Shown one piece after another: positions 61,572 to 64,000 of a stretch of 64,000 nt of DNA. This DNA is from Streptomyces griseochromogenes (GTDB lineage: Bacteria > Actinomycetota > Actinomycetes > Streptomycetales > Streptomycetaceae). Position numbers and translations under genes: made by a program. The stretch lies in the NCBI RefSeq assembly GCF_001542625.1, contig NZ_CP016279.1, positions 3,844,001 to 3,908,000 of the forward strand, read 5' to 3'. The notes under the pieces are model-generated. The model ran no database searches, had not been told where the DNA came from, and saw only the letters and a program-made list of their open reading frames with translations. Positions within the stretch are counted from its first letter, which is position 1. Each line of letters starts with the position of its first letter.

Positions 61572-63014
61572 ATGCCGCTGCTCGACCCGAACCCGAAGTC
61601 CTGGCAGACCCGCACCCCGGCGGGCCCCGAGTACACCGTCACGGAGCCCGCCACCGGCGAGGCGCTCGGCACGCTCACCCTCGCGAGCCCCGAGGACGTC
61701 GCCCCGGCGGCGCGCGCCGCCCGAGCCGCCCAGCCGGCGTGGGCCCGCGCACCGCACTTCGCCCGGGCCCAAGTGCTGCGCAGGGCAGGGGACTTGTTCA
61801 CCGAGCACGCCGGTGAACTGTCCACGTGGCTGGTCCGCGAGTCCGGGTCCGTCCCCGGCAAGGCGGACTTCGAACTGCACGTCGCCGCCCAGGAGTGCTA
61901 CGAGGCCGCCGCCCTCGCCTCCCGCCCCGCGGGGCAGGTCCTTCCCACCGAGGCGCCCCGGCTGTCGTACACCCGCCGCGTCCCGGTCGGCGTGGTCGGT
62001 GTGATCGCGCCGTTCAACGCCCCGCTGATCCTCGCCATCCGCTCGGTCGCACCGGCGCTCGCGTTGGGCAACGCGGTCGTCCTGAAACCCGATCCGCGCA
62101 CCGCGGTCTGCGGCGGACTGGCGCTCGCCGCCGTCCTCGCCGAGGCTGGCCTGCCTCAGGACGTGCTGCAGGTGCTGCCCGGCGGCGCGGAGGCCGGACG
62201 GGCGCTGGTCGAGGACCCGCTCGTCCCCGTCATCTCCTTCACCGGGTCCACCACGGCGGGCCGCGCCGTCGGCGAGGCGGCCGGCCGCCACCTCAAGCGC
62301 GCCCACCTCGAACTCGGCGGAAACTCGGCCCTGATCGTGCTGGAGGACGCCGACCTGGACACCGTGATCTCCGCGGCGGCCTGGGGATCCTTCTTCCACC
62401 AGGGCCAGATCTGCATGACGACCGGCCGCCACCTGGTCCACGCCTCCCTGTACGAGGAGTACGTCGAACGGCTCGCCGCCAAGGCCGACTCGCTCGTCGT
62501 CGGCGACCCGCACCGCGGACAGGTGCATCTGGGCCCGGTCATCGACGCGGGCCGGCGCGACAAGATCCACGCGCTGGTGGAGACGAGCACCGCCCGCGGC
62601 GCGAAACTCGCCGCGGGCGGCACCTGCCAGGATCTCTTCTACCGGCCGACCGTCCTCGCCGGAGCCGACGACCGCGCCCCGGCCTACACCGAGGAGGTCT
62701 TCGGCCCGGTCGCCCCGGTCCGCCCCTTCGCCACCGCCGAGGAGGCGGCCGCGCTCGCCGCGGACAGCGCCTACGGCCTCTCCCTCGGCATCGTCACCCG
62801 GGACACCGCGCGCGGCCTCGACCTCGCCGAGCGGATCCCGACCGGCATCGTCCACATCAACGACCAGACGGTGAACGACGAGGCGGTGGCCCCCTTCGGC
62901 GGCGTCGCGGCGTCCGGCACCGGCGCCCGCTTCGGCGGCGAGGCCAATCTGGAGGCCTTCACCGAGCTGCGCTGGACGACCGTGCGCGGCGACGTGGCAC
63001 CGTACCCCTTCTAG
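61572..63014 (+). CDS. Aldehyde dehydrogenase, aromatic (benzaldehyde/vanillin) type
   Basis: 480 residues from ATG 61572 (GGAGAG upstream). NAD(P)-binding and catalytic motifs are intact: APFNAPL, VVLKPDPRT, FTGSTTAGRAVGE, LELGGNSALIVLEDAD (general base Glu) and the nucleophile Cys281 in GQICMTTGR. PFGGVAASGTGARFGG follows near the C-terminus. The overall pattern is that of benzaldehyde or vanillin dehydrogenases rather than betaine-aldehyde enzymes. It oxidises an aldehyde to the acid in the cytosol. Confidence 0.88.
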   Translation: MPLLDPNPKSWQTRTPAGPEYTVTEPATGEALGTLTLASPEDVAPAARAARAAQPAWARAPHFARAQVLRRAGDLFTEHAGELSTWLVRESGSVPGKADFELHVAAQECYEAAALASRPAGQVLPTEAPRLSYTRRVPVGVVGVIAPFNAPLILAIRSVAPALALGNAVVLKPDPRTAVCGGLALAAVLAEAGLPQDVLQVLPGGAEAGRALVEDPLVPVISFTGSTTAGRAVGEAAGRHLKRAHLELGGNSALIVLEDADLDTVISAAAWGSFFHQGQICMTTGRHLVHASLYEEYVERLAAKADSLVVGDPHRGQVHLGPVIDAGRRDKIHALVETSTARGAKLAAGGTCQDLFYRPTVLAGADDRAPAYTEEVFGPVAPVRPFATAEEAAALAADSAYGLSLGIVTRDTARGLDLAERIPTGIVHINDQTVNDEAVAPFGGVAASGTGARFGGEANLEAFTELRWTTVRGDVAPYPF

Positions 63015-63030
63015 GGGCCGCTGCCGGGAA

Positions 63031-63405
63031 CTACTCGCCCTGAGCCTGCTGGGCGGCGATGCTCTTGCGGACCTCGTCCATGTCCAGCTTCCGGGCCTGT
63101 CCGATGACGTCCGTGAGCGCGGCCTCGGGCAGGGCGCCCGGCTGGGCGAAGACCGCCACCTGGTCGCGGACGATCATCAGCGTCGGGATCGACTGGATAC
63201 CGAAGGCCTGCGCCAGCTCCGGCTGCGCCTCGGTGTCCACCTTGCCGAACACCAGGTCGGGATTGTCCTCGGCGGCCTTCTCGTAGACCGGCGCGAACTG
63301 GCGGCACGGTCCGCACCACGACGCCCAGAAGTCGATGAGAACGAACTCGTTCTCGGTGACCGTGCTGTCGAAGTTCTCCTTGGTCAGCTCCACAGTGCTG
63401 GTCAT
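63031..63405 (-). CDS. Thioredoxin
   Basis: 124 residues from ATG 63405. The active site is WCGPC (FWASWCGPCRQF), with the cis-Pro in SIPTLMIV. The C-terminal extension of about 15 residues (DMDEVRKSIAAQQAQGE) is longer than in housekeeping thioredoxin. It is a cytosolic dithiol reductase. It converges on the aldehyde dehydrogenase gene with a 16-base gap. Confidence 0.93.
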   Translation of the reverse strand: MTSTVELTKENFDSTVTENEFVLIDFWASWCGPCRQFAPVYEKAAEDNPDLVFGKVDTEAQPELAQAFGIQSIPTLMIVRDQVAVFAQPGALPEAALTDVIGQARKLDMDEVRKSIAAQQAQGE

Positions 63406-63558
63406 GGCGTGAGGTCCTCTTCCTGGTGTGGGGGTGGTGCCGACGGCGGAAACACGGCACCCCGGCTGCCTATTCCGTGCCCGCTCCGTGCGTGCACGGT
63501 CGTATCCCGCGCGCGTACCCGTGTGGCCCCCGCGCCAACCACCCACCAGACTGACCCC

Positions 63559-64000
63559 ATGACGGAAACGGAATCCATCGCGTACGACGTCGTGGTGCTC
63601 GGGGCCGGACCCGTGGGGGAGAACGTCGCCGACCGCACCCGCGCGGCCGGTCTCAGCACCGCGATCGTGGAGAGCGAGCTGGTCGGCGGCGAATGCTCCT
63701 ACTGGGCCTGCATGCCGAGCAAGGCGCTGCTCAGGCCTGTCATCGCCCGGGCGGACGCCCGCAGGCTGCCCGGCCTGAGCCAGTCGGTCCAAGGCCCCCT
63801 CGACACCCCCGCCGTCCTGGCCCGCCGGGACTACTTCACCGGCAACTGGCATGACGACGGCCAGGTCCGCTGGCTGGACGGCATCGGCGCCGACCTGTAC
63901 CGCGGCCACGGCCGCCTCGCCGGCCCCCGCACGGTCACGGTGACCGGCCCCGACGGCACCGTGACGACGCTGACCGCCCGACACGCCGTGGCCGTCAGCA
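63559..64000 (+). CDS. Pyridine-nucleotide disulfide oxidoreductase, partial (dihydrolipoamide dehydrogenase/mercuric reductase-like)
   Basis: The first 147 residues are present; the gene runs off the right edge. ATG 63559 starts MTETESIAYDVVVLGAGPVGENVADRTRAAG, with the FAD-binding GAGPVG loop. The redox-active disulfide is C-x4-C in GGECSYWACMPSKALLR. This is the class of dihydrolipoamide dehydrogenases, mercuric reductases and related flavoproteins. The missing C-terminus holds the residues that would separate them. It is divergent from the thioredoxin gene. Confidence 0.88.
   Translation, partial: MTETESIAYDVVVLGAGPVGENVADRTRAAGLSTAIVESELVGGECSYWACMPSKALLRPVIARADARRLPGLSQSVQGPLDTPAVLARRDYFTGNWHDDGQVRWLDGIGADLYRGHGRLAGPRTVTVTGPDGTVTTLTARHAVAVS

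Overview
The window is typical Streptomyces chromosome. It has very high G+C, strong third-position G/C bias, many GTG starts, translationally coupled gene pairs, and gene families characteristic of the genus (RmdA-type c-di-GMP enzyme, SCO0930-type lipoprotein, ergothioneine operon, MT0933-type antitoxin-like protein, Clp ATPase). From memory, the left third resembles the S. coelicolor region around SCO0910-SCO0930; this was not checked by alignment. No rRNA, tRNA, CRISPR array, insertion sequence or prophage was seen.

Layout. 1-1109 (-): a truncated DUF4239 membrane protein and a proline-rich exported protein. 1374-5576 (+): repeat lipoprotein, SAM methyltransferase and the PAS-GGDEF-EAL protein RmdA. 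5691-10062: a LysR regulator divergent from a three-gene succinate dehydrogenase of the single-cytochrome-b (B) type. 10305-11908: an OlsB-OlsA pair for ornithine lipids. 11898-14492 (-): a short UvrA paralogue and a small antitoxin-like protein. 14649-17123: a ClpC-like ATPase. 17129-20685: LLM oxidoreductase, cysteine-free ribosomal protein L32 with a possible Zur site, HAD phosphatase, dodecin and an orphan solute-binding lipoprotein. 20687-25144 (-): the complete egtABCD ergothioneine operon, with Streptomyces-type repeats inside the 3' ends of egtA and egtC. 25421-31672: bacterial PARG, orphan PemK toxin, LRV-repeat protein, flotillin, NfeD-like protein and amidase.

31797-50844 looks like a natural-product cluster. 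A divergent MFS exporter and an unusually AT-rich 370-bp intergenic region precede twelve same-strand genes: stand-alone condensation domain, fatty-acid desaturase, FeeM-like GNAT, class III aminotransferase fused to an SRPBCC domain, AMP-dependent acyl ligase, two amidohydrolase paralogues flanking an acyl carrier protein, a two-module NRPS (A-MT-PCP-C-A-PCP) without thioesterase, thiamine-dependent E1 alpha and beta subunits, and an MbtH protein. Most neighbours overlap by 4 or 29 bases, so they are probably co-translated. The first two genes contain TTA codons, which implies bldA-dependent expression. The first amidohydrolase has lost its metal-ligand HxH and the catalytic Asp. I do not recognise this combination as a known pathway, and it is the main candidate for an undescribed system. 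A plausible reading is an unsaturated acyl chain activated by the ligase onto the carrier protein and joined to an N-methylated dipeptide. Release without a thioesterase could involve the free C domain, the GNAT or E1-type acyl transfer.

51166-64000 holds a Tat-exported molybdenum hydroxylase with its 2Fe-2S subunit, an MFS/ArsR divergent pair, F420-type LLM oxidoreductase, FMN reductase/TetR divergent pair with twin operators, a TetX-like monooxygenase with a TetR regulator behind a nested 42-bp palindrome, LacI regulator, aromatic-type aldehyde dehydrogenase, thioredoxin and the start of a dihydrolipoamide dehydrogenase-like flavoprotein.
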